A stretch of 64,000 bases of DNA from Massospora cicadina (GCA_022478985.1 JAKSZP010013321.1:86440-150439); one strand, 5' to 3'; counted from the stretch's first letter, positions 14,545 through 27,138 are shown. Program-made: numbers and translations. The notes: generated by a model from the letters alone, not told the origin.

Positions 14545-16720
14545 TGTTAAAATTTAGGGGCTTTTACTGATTGTTGAAGACTGATAACCCCTGTAGCAAA
14601 ATTGATTATGGGCTCCACTAGTGTGCCAGGCCAATCAGTATGAAGACTGGTAGGCCCTTTGACGTTTCGCCTTCATTGGCGTACCAACCCCTATAGGTCC
14701 ACGTCCAACCCACCAACCAACCACCAACGACTTCACCTTATCCCCAGGTGTCCTTGGCGTGTGCCCCAGCAAGTCTTGCCCCCATCTTGGGCGGCTAGGG
14801 CACTCCCACGCTGTCCCACCCTCGCAACCCTTCACCAACCCATCTGGGCATGCCCTGGCGAGTCCATCCCCATCTTGGGCAGCTATGGCACTCCCACGCT
14901 GCACCCTGCAAGGTTGGAGGCCAGTGAGCATCTGCTATTGGTGGCCAGATGGCCAGGTTCCCGCTGGTTTCTCATGGGGAGGAGTCATGGGAGCTGGCAG
15001 TGCTGACCACTTCAGGCATGATCACCTGCGCCTCTTGGGGATCTCCAGTCCCATCTTAATTCTAACCTAGCTGACTAAACACTAACAATTAAAATAAGAT
15101 GGGTGGAAGAGAGATGTTTATTTTGAGGGAATGAAGACTATTTATACTACTCTAGGCTAATGCGCCTATGAAAATACTCATAAGCCATTTGCCAGAAAAC
15201 TCATCAGCCATTGATTGTTGAAAATCTAATGATTATTTAGTCATTTTCTGGTAACGATTCCCTCCTCAATCCGCTCATCTCAGTCACCAAATTATCATAT
15301 TAGGTCAATCCATCCTTGGCATGAGTCGCCAGTTGATTTTATATGAATTCATGTTAAATAGAACTTTGAGCATCCTAAGCATGAATCACCAGTGCTCCAA
15401 ATTATTTGGTGGAACCATTTTTGGATGAATTATAATGGATTCATCAGTTTTCTACTGGAAACTCCCACAACAATTCTTGAATTGGCATATTGACAGCGAA
15501 CACAGATTCCGCTGAACCTAAACTTGAATTAATTGTATAACATTAAATGGTATTAAACTAGGCGATTAGCTGGCAATCACGCCTGACTAACTGACACCCC
15601 TATTCTGATACTATCAGAAGGATCCATCTGGTTAATTTCCCAATAACCCCTAATTGATTAACTGCACAGGTTTGATATGTGCACAATTCGTGTTTTCAGA
15701 TATTAAATGATAGTTGATTGATAATATTATGAAGATTATTATCCATAGTTGAATAGATAACCCATTACTGGTCAAACTCTTGACCTGTGTTTTTCACAAA
15801 ATACTCTTGATGTTGTCAGTAGGAACTTATACCCTTAGCCGCCTCAATTAATCCACGTTCAGATCTCTAAGTTTACGGTTTTTCCTCTGGTCTCACGGAG
15901 TCTACAGCAATTCCCATCTAAGCTCATCTTTTCTTATTAAGGATCCTTAATCCTTACTCTTTATCCTACTAAAGAGTCCCAACTAAAGCACACAGCAATA
16001 ATTTCCTTAAGATGAAAAGAACTAAAACCAATATGAATTCTTCTAAATTGGACTTTTTATTAATGTGAATTATTAGGGGAGTTTTTAGAGGGAATTCAGT
16101 GCACAACCCTCAATTGGTGCCTCAGCCATGAAATGGCAGCTGTTGCCATTGAACTTCCCTTCATCATCTCTCCAGCGATGGTCTTCTCCATCTGGTTAGG
16201 ATTCCATCATCAGACATCCTCAATACCTAAATGGACAGAATCAAAAAACGTGTCCCTAACATTTTCCACTCAATCCCAGCAAACCAACCATATTTGGCAA
16301 GCGACCTGCTTAGGTAATGAGACTTGTTACCCATTATGGCAGGTCGCAAACCAACTGATAGATTTGCTAGTTACAGGTGCATCACTTGCCTCGCAACTTG
16401 CTCCTTAAATTCCCAGTTGATTGGCTATGAAATCTGACCAATTCTAATTGATATCCTGATAGCTAATCATTGATCAACTATCAGATGCCCCATTTTGTCA
16501 GCAACTCTGCCCAATGAGATCTTAAGCATTCACTTAGATCCCAGATGGATCCAATTCTGGCGAATTACCTAAAATCTTCAGACCATTATTAGCCCTAAAT
16601 CAGGGTTAACTGATTTAATTCACTCACCATAGGGATTTACCCCTAGCGATCCATGGTAATCTAAATGGCTGGAAAGGTGGGCAAAAATCCCAACACCATC
16701 CCACGCTGATTTTTATTACC
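14545..16720 (-). repeat. LTR of family E, right copy, split by a 1.05-kb insertion
   Basis: Homologous to 101-1245 in two blocks: 14545-14592, then 15643 onward (ATAACCCCTAATTGATTAACTGCACAGG). Matching continues to about 16720 and then fades. As the element is on the minus strand, this is its 5' LTR. The outer boundary was not found. Confidence 0.55.
14593..15642. mobile_element. 1.05-kb insertion with a 9-bp (or 8-bp) duplication, class unknown
   Basis: ATAACCCCT occurs at 14584-14592 and 15643-15651, while the undisturbed left LTR has it once (near 141). If the element is taken to start TG and end CA (14592-15642), the duplication is 8 bp. No clear terminal inverted repeats and no domain were seen. 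The first 400 bp are GC-rich, with a repeated CATCTTGGGC(A/G)GCTA(G/T)GGCACTCCCACGCTG motif near 14782 and 14870. A non-autonomous DNA transposon (Mutator-like with 9 bp, hAT-like with 8 bp) is possible but not shown. Confidence 0.5.
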
Positions 16721-17684
16721 TGAGACCTTGATTCAGATTTTTTGATCCGCAATAGCAGTTCTTCAGTTGTTATACAGGGATGGGTGGTGGAACCTTTAGA
16801 GGGTAGGCTGTAACCCATTACTTGTCCACCACATGGGTGAGGTCACCCTGGGAGACAAGGGGGCTGCCGGCCTGTTTGGATCCTTCTTGAAAGGGAAAGG
16901 GAATACCACTGGTCCATGTGCAGGGGGCGCTGCCTGGACTTACACTTACCCACTAGTGGTACCTTCTTCAGGGTGCGTGACATGAGGTGACCATGCAGAT
17001 GTTAATCAGGCTCTTATGTATCTGGAAACTACAGAAGCTGGAGCATCACCCAGCCCAAATGTATCACGACCTCTGCTGTCTTACTTTTAAATATAAAAAG
17101 ATAAAAGGGGCTTATAAATGTTATTCCTGATTTTTTGAATCAGAACCCTGTGTTGAGTCCAGCAGAGGCGGAGGAGAAGAAGATAACCATTCTAATTTCA
17201 CCAGCCTAAATTTATCTATTGCTCCTCCTAAAATTTGGTGGCAGATTGAGCCCTGGATGTGTCTCTTGTCTCTTGGGTATTGGTGGGTTAAATGGCCTGC
17301 TTAGAGGGCCTGGAGTTGATGGATCAGCTGGTACACTCAATTCATAAGTAGACCCATTATTTGTTACAAGAAGGGACGATTTAATTCAGGTCAAGACTGT
17401 GGGTTCCACCCCAACTCTGTGACAAATTCATTCACACTCACCATGACTCTGGCAGTTGGCCACCTGGGAAGTAAGAAAATGCCTGTATTTGGTAAAATAA
17501 ATGTATAACTGGCCATGTATCTTCAAGGATACTATGGTGTAAAACCCTAATTGTATTATGTGTGCGTGGGCAAAATTGGATAGATAGGTAAAAATGGTTT
17601 TCTCCATTCCCTGCAGAAGGCATAGGGTCCATGGACCTCAAAGTTAGTCAATTAATTGTCAAGCTTACTAGCTTAATGGCTTAA
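16721..17684. other. Unassigned sequence right of the E LTR
   Basis: No recognised coding, RNA or repeat boundary. Some of it may be the remaining outer part of the family E LTR or the eroded 5' part of relic D1. The short frames here have no domain I recognise. Confidence 0.3.
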
Positions 17685-18784
17685 CATGATTATGTTGGCC
17701 ATGGACTGCTTTACTAAGCTCTCACTCTTTATCCCTTGTTCACCAGCCATCACCTCCAAGGATATGGCCTGGCTCTTTGTGCAGCATGTGTTATTGATGT
17801 TCAGCTTGCCTCAGGAAATTGTGAGCGACTGTGGGCCACAGTTTATGGAGCATTTTTGAACTGAACTCTTGTTTATCTTGTTAATTAAGCCGTTCTACTT
17901 AACTGAATACCATCCTTAATCTATTGACCAAACAAAGTGGGTTAACCAAAACCTTAACAGTATCTTCACTGTTATGCATCTTCCATGCAGGACACCTGGG
18001 CGGGTAATTTTTTATTGGCCCAATTTATGTATAATAAATTTCACTTATGTGTTAATGAAAATATCGCCATACAAGGACATGCTGGGGAATAGCCCTTCTT
18101 TTCTATCAGCCCCTGCTTTTGCCTGAAAGTTTCAGCTGTGGCGAATCACATGCATCACATTTGGAGCACTCAATTCCTGGTTTAGATCACCTAACCAAGG
18201 CCATCAGTGATTACAAACGCTTTGTGAACTGGTAAACGCCTCCCTGCCCATGAAATCGCAGTGATGTCCTCCATCATGTTGGATATGCAGCACCTGCATA
18301 TGAAGATACTAGATGAGTTTGCAAGCAAGCACTCCAAGCCCCGTGTGGTGAGGTAAATTTTGGTAATGTCGTGTTTAGGTTGACTCTTTCAGCCCACTGG
18401 AAACAGCAAACCCATTGTCCACAAATCTCAGGTGTCCCATTTAAGGGGAAGGACCCAACGGTATCAGAGCCAATAATTGTTGAGGGATCAGAGGAGGTCG
18501 AGGTCAAGGCAATTTTGGCCTCACAAAAATCCCGCCGTTAAGTCCAGTATCTTGTGTCCTGGAAGGGGTTTCCGTCATATGAGAATAGTTGGGAAAGAAC
18601 TTGTGACTGTGCCCATTATGGTGAACTGAAGGGAGGCCTCCCATGTCCTGAATCTTGACGCTCCCTGTCCTCCCTCAAATATTGCCACGCTCTTGGCTAG
18701 TAAGTTTCTAAAAGCCCACAAGACTATCGCCCTCACCTAAGTCCCCTATGTTGGTGCTCCAACTGTTCAAAAAGTGAAGGATAA
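17685..18784 (+). pseudogene. Relic D1: integrase and chromodomain of a G-family chromovirus
   Basis: Plus-strand reading near 17690 gives MDCFTKLSLFIPC and IVSDCGPQF, the integrase core with its second catalytic aspartate. Near 18200, AISDYKRFVNW matches the G element (SIEDYKRFANW). Near 18535, VQYLVSWKGFPSYENSW is a chromodomain, preceded by a stop. Many stops and frame changes show it is old. In an intact element integrase joins cDNA to the chromosome and the chromodomain steers it to modified histones. D1 lacks RT within the window. Confidence 0.72.
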
Positions 18785-19937
18785 TGTAAGTCCTGAAAGC
18801 ACCCCCTGAGCCTTAAATGCAAGAAATTTCCATTTTGCACAAAAAAGGAGTAAAAAAGGTGGCCGTTCCTCTCATTTCCCAGGGAAATTTAGCCATGTGG
18901 TGGATAAATGGTGGGTGATGGCGTACCACCTCAAGGTTGCCCCCTTTCCTCCCTACCTCACCACCCAAGAGTTGGTGCAGTGAATTTGAGGAGGGTGTGT
19001 TTAATGTGATTGCAGTAAGAAGCCACTGCCAGCGGGAAAGTGGTGGGCATCCCTCTCCTTTGACAATCTTGGGTCCCAATGAGGGGGAATTAAATATAAA
19101 TAAATTGAGGTCCAATGGAATAGAGTCTACAGTACGCTCAGGTTAGAGCCCCGCCAATGTGTTTTCATTCTGCCAGAAAAAGAAAGTCTGACCTTAACAA
19201 GATTATGCATATTAAAGTCTTTTAACACCTGATGGGACCTCCCATATGCGCCTTTGCCATGGAATTCCCAGTTTCCAATGAACAAAGCGTCGCCAATTCA
19301 CTAAGTGGAATCATTCTGTTGGGAAATTTTTATAGCAAAATATAAGCAAAAGTTGGCTATCCAGAAGGAGATTGATCCAGAGCTGTGAAATTTTATATAA
19401 TAACCCAGTGGAATTGAATAAGATCACGTTACTTTAAGTCAATGCAAATTTTATTTATTACCCAAGCCCCCAGCATTTAAGACAACTGTCTCCCACAGGT
19501 ACGGTTGTCAGTTAATTTTCTACTGTTTAATTTGATAAACATTTCTTCTAAACAGAATTTCTCTAGTTTATATTATGCTCTCAGTTTGCTAGCCATTGAC
19601 CAATAGATAAATGTTCCCAATATACACAATGACTAGGCCATAATGGCGATAATTACATTGTTGCTGCCCTATATTCTTTATAGGGATATTCTTATAGTGG
19701 CTTCTTGGTGTTGTCCCCAATTTTTGGACGCAGTATGGCTTCAAGATGTGACTTTGCTTTGAGGATTTTTTTCTCCCTGGAGGAAAAAGTTTTGCAATTT
19801 TTCCATGTGATCGGCAATCTGTGTTGCCAGAGCGGATTTGGGACACACTTTGGGCATGAAAGAAACAACATCAAAGGAATCCGTGGTCACCACTTCTGCA
19901 ACGGTATGGCTGTTAGTAGGTATAATGGTAACAGTAC
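18785..19937 (+). repeat. Start of the D1 3' LTR and adjoining unassigned sequence
   Basis: TGTAAGTCCTGAAAG at 18785 follows AAGTGAAGGATAA and matches the LTR start of element G (TGTAAGTCCTGGGGA, read on the minus strand from 44005). About 110 bp in, the plus strand can be read FSHVVDKWWV, matching LAHVVDKRWV at the same distance in the G LTR. The LTR end is unknown. The stretch from about 19140 to 19937 shows nothing I can name. Confidence 0.45.
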
Positions 19938-21318
19938 ATGGTTAGTTGCCAACCCTCAATCATTTACCTCCCCATCAGATATCAATTTGTGTGTATGACG
20001 ATGCCTCCAGCATTCTGGTTTGCATTCTGGGTGTTTACTCAACTAAATTGGCAGTCTAGTCTCAACATTATTAGCTGGCTCCCTGACAATGAGGACCTGG
20101 AGAATAAATCCCAAAAGTTCACCAAATATTCTTTTAAGAGAAAGGTGCTCTTCTTTCAGGACAGGGTTGGATTCCACTTTCCCTCAACAGCCACGTTATT
20201 TAAGAACACCATGATCCTCCAACTGTAGGTCACCCAGGGTCTAAAAAGTGTGGGGTATTGATCAAAAGAACCTATAACTGGTTAGTATTCTCCAAAGAGA
20301 TCACCTTGTGGGTCTCTCACTGTGTAGTGTGTGCTCGCTTCAAATCAGATAGATCCTAGAGAAAAGGCCTCTTGCATCCACTGCAGCAAGCTGAGGGCCC
20401 CTGGACTCAGTATCTGTTAATTTCATCGTGGAGCTCCCTCCCTCCCAAGGATATGATGAAACTATGGTGGTCATAAACCACATTACAAAAGTCACGCTAT
20501 TTATCCCTTGCAACACAACAGTTACATACGAGGAAACCGCTGACCTGTTTGTGAAGCATGTATTCTTTATGTTTGGGCCTTTGAGGGAGATAGTAAGTGA
20601 ACGCAGGCCTCAATTTACTGCTCAGGTTTTGAAATGCACTTCTTGGTTTTCTTAAAGATCAGACTCTGTCACTTGACTGCTTATCATACCTAATTGGATG
20701 GTTAACCAAGAGGGTAAACCAGACTCTGGAGAGATACCTCTGATGCTTTACCACAGGCAGTCATGACACCTGGGCGTCTGACCTACCATTAACACAGTTT
20801 GTATACAATAACGCACCCATGCCTTCAGAAGCTTCTCACCCTTTGAGAAAAATCTTGGATGAAACACTTCCTTCCATATAGGAATTCTTCTTGATCTTCC
20901 ATTTGGCAGCAGAGAATTTCCTGAGCAACTTGCAAAAGACTCAGAACCTTGTGTGTGATTATCTGTCCAAAGATGTGGAATATAAGATTTTGCAAATTGA
21001 AAGAGTTTTCCTGGGCATAAGCTCAAGGAAGGATTACTGATCATGTTGGACATTCACATTTGAATATGAAGGCCCCTTACCAGAAGTTTTCATGTAACAC
21101 TTTGTTCCTTATTAAGTGATAAAGAACTTGGGGAAAAGCGCTTTCCAGATTAAGCTCCTCGCTCACTGGAATAAACATAATGTATTTAATGTGTCACAAT
21201 TATCCCCCTTCAAGGGCCCATGCCTGAGTCTCCAGAATCAATTGTGGTGTATGACAGCCAGGAAGATAAAGTAGAGTCATTTTGGCTTCCTAAAAAACCT
21301 GGCGCTCCATCCAGTATC
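19938..21318 (+). pseudogene. Relic D2 (left part): end of RNase H region and integrase, G family
   Basis: Near 20240-20380 the plus strand reads KRTYNWLVFSKEI..CVVCARFKSDRS and KGLLHPLQQAEGPW. This matches the G integrase zinc region (KRTYNWPGSSKDI..CVTCTWEKLDRS, KGLLHPLQQEEGPW). MVVINHITK and IVSERRPQF (20460-20610) are the core, with the second aspartate of the triad apparently replaced by Glu. It stops within the chromodomain at GTATC (21314-21318), where element A inserted, and resumes at 26903. Multiple stops are present. Confidence 0.72.
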
Positions 21319-21976
21319 TTTAACGGATCAGGAGGCACCTGATCTGTACATTGTTTCAAATCAAACGCCACTCGATCTGAATGTGGCCCTGATTCATTAG
21401 GCATCAAACTCAGTAAGTTAGGAGCTGAGAAAATTCGCCATCCTAAACCCAAATCACATCCACGGAATGGTAACGGGCTTATGCACAGTGTGGATGGTGA
21501 TCCAGTGGGATGGAGAATCTTTGCTAATGATGTGGTGTTCAGGGCTTGGAAGAGCTTAACCAAAAGATAGGCTTATTCCATATTAAGCAGTGCACTATTT
21601 AGGGGAGGACGTCGCAGCACTGAAGGGCAGTTGCATCTTCTACAAGGAAAAATGGAAATTTAACAAAGGATAATTGCTCGCTCAAAAAATAGTAATTTTA
21701 TTTTAAAAGAATTATAAGTGGATCAGATCGAAATTATGAGCTCAACCAGTGAGCTCAGTGTGGCGTTGGCGTCGTTCTCAGCCCTTTCATGGTCCCAGAC
21801 TCTGCTGTTAATGTGCAGCGTTGTGGGAACAGTGGTACGAGAATACATGGCAATGACGAGACATGGTGGTCAGGTTTGGGGATGGGCTTCTGCAGTCCTG
21901 TACCTAGTATGGTCAGTAACATGGCTATTACTGCCCAATCTGTTCATTACGTATTGGCACAAACCCACCCATTACA
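21319..21976 (+). repeat. 5' LTR of element A
   Basis: 658 bp, alignable along its whole length to 26247-26902. The expected first bases TG read TT here, a point change. It contains a 78-87 codon open frame (from 21718) that is shared with the 3' LTR (see findings). Confidence 0.9.
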
Positions 21977-22133
21977 TTTGATACAACTCAAATACTTTTC
22001 TGTCAGTCTTGTGGGGGCCCCAAGAAGAGGTGGTGGCTCTGGGAGGAGAGGAATGGTACCGCCATTTGTTGATGGTGGTGATGGTGAGCTTCTCACTCAT
22101 GTTTATCATAAAGAGGTGATTTGAGTATGTGGT

Positions 22134-24314
22134 ATGAGACCCGTTAAGATGGAGGAATGCCAGGAAGGACCTACATCTCCAAAAGGTCGAGCTGCTTTGC
22201 CCATGGAAGCTTTGGAGAAAATCCACCAAGTGGTGTTGCAGATCCATTTTCAAGCGCGGTTGGCTCAAGCAACGGGTGTGGAGACCTCTTTATCATTACA
22301 GATCGTGCAAATTGTGGAGGCACTACCCCCAGAACTTGCCAAGTGGGTGCATGAGTTGATTGAGGAGCAAGGTCGCCTTCTTGGATTCATGGATGAGTTT
22401 GTCAACTGGATTGACTGGGCGGCCTGTCCAGATGAGGCGCAGGATGAAGTGTGGTCAGCTTTGTTGACAGTATGTCAGGGCTGAGGATCAGTGGAAGAAT
22501 ATCTGTGGATTTTCCGCCAATTGGTGAAGGCAGCAAGAGTCTCAGATTCACAATCATCGCAAATGTTCATACAAGGGCTGCAAGCGGACATGTTGGCCAC
22601 CATGGTGGCTGCTAAAGTTCAGGGTTTGTTGGCAGAGGAAATTGCATTGGCGGTTCAGGTGGAGAAACAATTGGATTTGGCACATAACCGGCGAGAGGAT
22701 TTGAGGTCCCCAGGAAGGTTCCAGTCGCCCGTTGTGGCCAGCAGAGGATGAGGAGATTGGTGGGGATCTCCCCAGAACTTCGGGAATATCCATGGGGGAT
22801 TCTGACAGGAAAGCAATAAGGAGTTGGGAAGAACAGGCCAGGGACCTGGGAAGAGCTATAGTCCCAGACCTACCTTACCTGAAAATTTGCAATCTGAGAA
22901 TGCTTCAAATATTAAACCTACTTCTTCGCTTTATACTAGGTTATTTATTCCAGTGGAGTTATACTCACATGGTTGGACAGAGAAGGTGGTGGCCCTGGTG
23001 GATACAGGGGCCAAGGAAAATTATGTGGAGTTCGCCTTAGCGGAACATTTGAAGATGGAAATGATAAGGGGTCCTGAGGTGGTATTTGCCGATGTGTCAA
23101 GAAGAGCCCCATCGTGGGTTTTGGATCCCCTGATTGTCATTCAGAAAGACCCATTTTGGCTGAAGGAGGGTTTTTGTGCAATAAGGAATCTAGCCCATCC
23201 CATGGTGCTGGGGATGCAATGGTGGCATCGTTTCTAGCTACAGATTGATTTGTTGTGTAAGATGATTACCCTGTCACCACAGATTGGACCTCAGATGACG
23301 TGGAAGATGGAGGTCAGAGGCGATGTCCTGAGTGGATGCAGGAGCTTAGGAGGGATGCAGGAGGTAGAGTTACCAGCCAAATATAGTGACTTCGTTGATG
23401 TATTTGGTCCCATTAGAAGCTCACCTTTTTCCCCTATGGGCTCTTTCACGTTTTCATTCCAGTTCAAGGAGGGGTCAGAGCTTCCCAGGGGATGCCCAGT
23501 CTATGCCCTTAATGAATGGGCCATAGAAGCATTGGAGGGCCATGTGGAGTCGATATTAGACAAAGGTTTAATTATGCCTTCCATGTCTCCGGTGGTGTCT
23601 CCTGTATTGCTAGTGCCAAAAGCAAGTGGTGAATTAAGCCCATGTGTGGATTTCCGATGCTTAAACATGGTCACAGAGCCTGATCCGTATCCTATGCCCC
23701 TGTTGGAGGATATTCTTCTGATGGTTACTTGATGCACAATGTTTACAAAGCTTGACCTTGCGGATGCATTTAATCAGATACCAGTGAGATCAGAGCACCA
23801 GAAATACACAGCGTTCAAGTGCCACCTAGGGGTGTACCAATATTGCGTGATGCCATTAGGGCTTAGGAATGCCCTGGCGGTGTTCCAGCGGATTATCAAC
23901 CATGTCCTTGGAGGGATGATCAGTCAATGCTGCGCCACTTATATGGATGATATTCTAGTATTCTTGCAGTCCCCGGAGGAGCATGTATGAGATGTCCAGG
24001 AAGTTTTGGGGGCAATCAGCCATATGGGTCTAAGGTTGAAGCCCTCCAAGTGCAAGTTCAACCGAAGCTTGATAATGTTCCTCAGCAACGTGGTATTCCA
24101 GAATGGATTAGGAGTATGTCCAGATAAGCTCCAGGTGGTGCGGGCATGGAAAGCACCCATGGATCAGATGGGGGTGCGAAGTTTTTTGGGAACATTGAAC
24201 TTCCTTCGTTGGTTTGTGAAGAACCTTTCCCAGATGGCCTTACTACTCACGCGCTTAACCCAAGACATTCCGTTCATATGGGAAAGTAAGAAGCACAGGC
24301 ATTTGAATTACTGA
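22134..24314 (+). pseudogene. Element A gag-protease-RT: one frame broken by about seven stops
   Basis: From the ATG at 22134 one frame is kept to 24314 without a frameshift, so gag and pol were a single polyprotein. Gag (22134-22820) has no visible zinc knuckle. The protease has VALVDTGAKENYV near 22995 with an intact DTG. The RT has PVLLVPKASGELSPCVDFRCLN, FTKLDLADAFNQI, VMPLGLRNA and an intact catalytic YMDD near 23941. Stops lie at 22482, 22749, about 22800, 23235, 23730, 23988 and 24312. Nearly all are TGA, and several sit where the family has Arg or Gln, fitting CGA to TGA and CAG to TAG change. As read it cannot yield a full protein. Confidence 0.88.
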
Positions 24315-26304
24315 AGGGTAAGTTGCTTGCCACACCTGTACTGGCCCATCCGGACCCCAGGAAACCATTCATAAACAAGATGGACGCTTCAAATTATGCT
24401 GTGGGGGAGTGCTTCTTCAGAAGGGGAATACAGGTTGGAACATCCCTTGTTACTTCAGCCATAAGTTGCTCCTTGTGGAAATGAACTACCTGATTTATGA
24501 TTGAACTTTTGGAAGTGATGGCGGCCTTGCATGAATGACAACATCACCTGCTCTATGCTCAACATCCTTTTGTTATCTGTACGGATCACAAAGCCTTGGA
24601 GTACTATCATGAACCCAGAAAGATGAACCAGCAGCAGGCCAGATGGCATGTGGAGCTGGTCCGCTATGATTTCCGGGTGGAGTACAGGCCTGGAGCTTTG
24701 AACGTCCTGGTGTATCAGTTGAGTCAAGATGGGTCTTTTGTGTATGAGAAGGAGGAATTGGAGGAGTTCAACACAGCTATAATGTTCCAACTGGACCAAT
24801 TCGCAATGACTGAGGATAGGGGAAGTGTGTTAGGTAAGGAAGTCCGCTAGAAGCAGAGGAGTGCGGAATTCGCCCAGAGGCTGAAAGCCAAGATGACGAA
24901 GGGTCAGCCACACTGGTACCATGCGGATTTCATGAAGAGGGTTTGGGTGCTATACCACAAGTCGTGCATATGGGTGTCTAACCCATCATTATAATGGGAG
25001 GTAATCCAGGCTTCTCATGATCATCTGCTGGCAGGTCACCCAGGAGTGGGGAAGATGATGGAATTGGTGCAGTGGGAGTATTTGTGGCCAGGCCTTTGTA
25101 AGGATGTCCAGAAGTATGTGCGGGGGTGTTTGGTATGTGTAAAGTCAAAGCCATTGAGAAAACCACCATCAGATAAGTTGAATATGCTGCTGATACCACA
25201 AGCCCCTTAGAGTTCAATTAGTGTCGATTTCATAGTGGGACTCCTGAAGGTGCAGGGGAAGGACGTAGTTATGGTGGTCGTAGATGGACTTACCAAATAT
25301 GCTGAGTTCTTCTCATGTACTGGGAGTTTTTCAGTGAAGGATGAGGTGAGGATTTTCATCAATGAGGTGTTCTCCCAACATGGATTGCCTAAGGAGATCG
25401 TTTCAGACTGGGGCCACAATTTGTTTTTAAATTCTGGTCGAGTCTACTGGAAAATTTGGAAATCAGGCCTGGTCAGTCCTTGGCATACCACCCACAATCT
25501 AATGGACAAACAGAGAGGGTGAATCAGATACTCGAACAGTATCTTCAGTGTTACATGTCCAATTGACAGGATGACTGGGTTTTATGGGTTCAGATGGCCC
25601 AGTTCGCTTACAACAATCATTCTCAGTTCTCAAAAGGAATGTCGCCATTTTTTGCAAATCATTGAATCAACCCCAGATCAAACGGGGGATCCATGGGCGG
25701 AATATGTCAGGGGGTGGATGAGATGTTGCGCACCATGTCATATATCAGGAAGAAGTTATGAGGGAACTTGGAGCAGGCGGTATCTTGGCAGAAGTGACAG
25801 GCAGATCGCCAAAGGGCGCCAGATCCAACGTTTGAGCCTGGGGACTGGGTATTGGTGGCGGCTAAGAACTATTCCATCCCAGTCAAGAGTCGGAAGCTGG
25901 GTCCAAAGTTTTTGGGCCTACACTGGATCATCTGAGCCATTAATCAGGATGCTTTTGAGTTGAGTTTGCCAGTAGGTTCCAGAGCCCATCTGGTGATTCA
26001 TGCTTCCCAGCTACAGGCAGTCAGGGGAAAGGGGCCAGAGCGTCCAGGACAGCTGAATCCTAGGGAGGGTGTGGTGCTAGAATATGAGGTGGAACGGATA
26101 CTGAATGCCAAGTGGGTGAGAGGCCAGCAGCAACTGCTGGTGAAGTGGAAGGGCTATCCGGTGGAGGAGGCGACATGGCAAATGGAGGAGGACTGTGCTC
26201 GATGCCCAGAGAAGGTCCAGGAGTTCTGGTCTTTACAGGGAGGTGATGTAACGGATCAGGAGGCACCTGATCCATACATTGTTTTTGGATCAAACACCAC
26301 TTGA
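24315..26304 (+). pseudogene. Element A RNase H, integrase and chromodomain, frameshifted
   Basis: Frames shift relative to the RT part. RNase H remnants include KMDASNYAVG near 24380 and RPGALNVLVYQLSQ near 24690. The integrase zinc region shows HLLAGHPGVGKM..YVRGCLVC (HHCC). Core pieces are VDFIVGLL (first Asp) and EIVSDWGHN (second Asp); the downstream E region is degraded. The chromodomain at 26085-26230 reads YEVERILNAKW..LLVKWKGYPVEEATW, with the aromatic cage region present. The frame runs 58 bp into the 3' LTR before its stop. Confidence 0.85.
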
Positions 26305-26902
26305 TCTGAATGTGGCCCTGATTCAACTGGCATCAAACTCAGTAAGTTCAGAGCTGGGAAAATTCGCCATCCTGAACCCAAATCACATCTGCAGAATAAT
26401 GATGGGCTTACGTGCGGCGTGGATGGTGATCCAGTAGGATGGGGAATCTTTGCTAACAATATGGTGGTCAGGGCTTAGAAGAGCTTAACCAAAAGAAAGG
26501 CTTATTACATATTAAGCAGTGCACTATTTAGAGGAGGATGTCGCAGCCCTGAAGGGCAGTTGCATCTTCTATGAGATTAAATAAAAAGAATAAAGGATAT
26601 TTTCTTACTAAAAAAATATTAATTTTATTTAAAAGAATTTTAAGTGGATAAGATCAAAATTATGAGCTCAACCAGTGAGCTCAGTGTGGCATTGGCGTCG
26701 TTCTTAGCCCTTTCATGGTCCCAGACTCTGCTGTTAATTTGCAGTGTTGTGGGAACAGTGGTACGAGAATACATGGCAATGACGAGACATGGTGGTCAGG
26801 TTTGGGGATGGGCTTTTGCAGTCCTGTACCTAGTATGGTCAGTAACATGGCTATTACTGCCCAATCTGTTCATTACGTAATGGCACAAACTCGCCTGTTA
26901 CA
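26247..26902 (+). repeat. 3' LTR of element A
   Basis: 656 bp, starting TGTAACGG and ending GTTACA, flanked by GTATC. It differs from the 5' LTR at many sites, mainly transitions with a few short changes, so the insertion is not recent. Confidence 0.92.
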
Positions 26903-27138
26903 GTATCTTGTAGCTTGGAAGGGCTACCCCTTCTATAAGAACAGCTGGGAGAGCACCTAAAAATTGCACCAACTGTAAGGAGCTTATAGAAGAGTTCCTC
27001 CAAACTAATCCAGATGCAACCTGTCCTCCTAAAAGTATTTTATCCATACTTTCTATTAAACCCCCTAAAAACACAAGAACTAATCCCTTGCCATGTTAAA
27101 GGTGGGGGTAAGGATCATGTTCCTAAAAGTAAAAATAA
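26903..27138 (+). pseudogene. Relic D2 (right part): rest of the chromodomain
   Basis: Directly after element A the plus strand reads YLVAWKGYPFYKNSW and, one frame on, NCTNCKELIEEF. This matches the chromodomain of element G (YLVAWKGYPSYENSW, DCTNCKDLIEEF). It is the continuation of 19938-21318 once element A and one GTATC are removed. It ends at AAAGTAAAAATAA just before the LTR start. Confidence 0.78.

Larger units (their letters stand above)
21319..26902 (+). mobile_element. Element A: Ty3/gypsy-type chromovirus with 5-bp TSD
   Basis: Complete 5584-bp element. LTRs are 21319-21976 and 26247-26902, with the 3' copy starting TGTAACGG and both ending TTACA. GTATC occurs on both outer sides (21314-21318 and 26903-26907), a 5-bp TSD. 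Order is gag, protease, RT, RNase H, integrase, chromodomain, which defines a chromovirus. A purine tract (AGGGAGGTGA, 26237-26246) precedes the 3' LTR. After the 5' LTR comes TTTGATACAACTC, in which I see no TGG-type primer site. It sits inside the D2 chromodomain and is therefore younger than D2. Confidence 0.92.
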
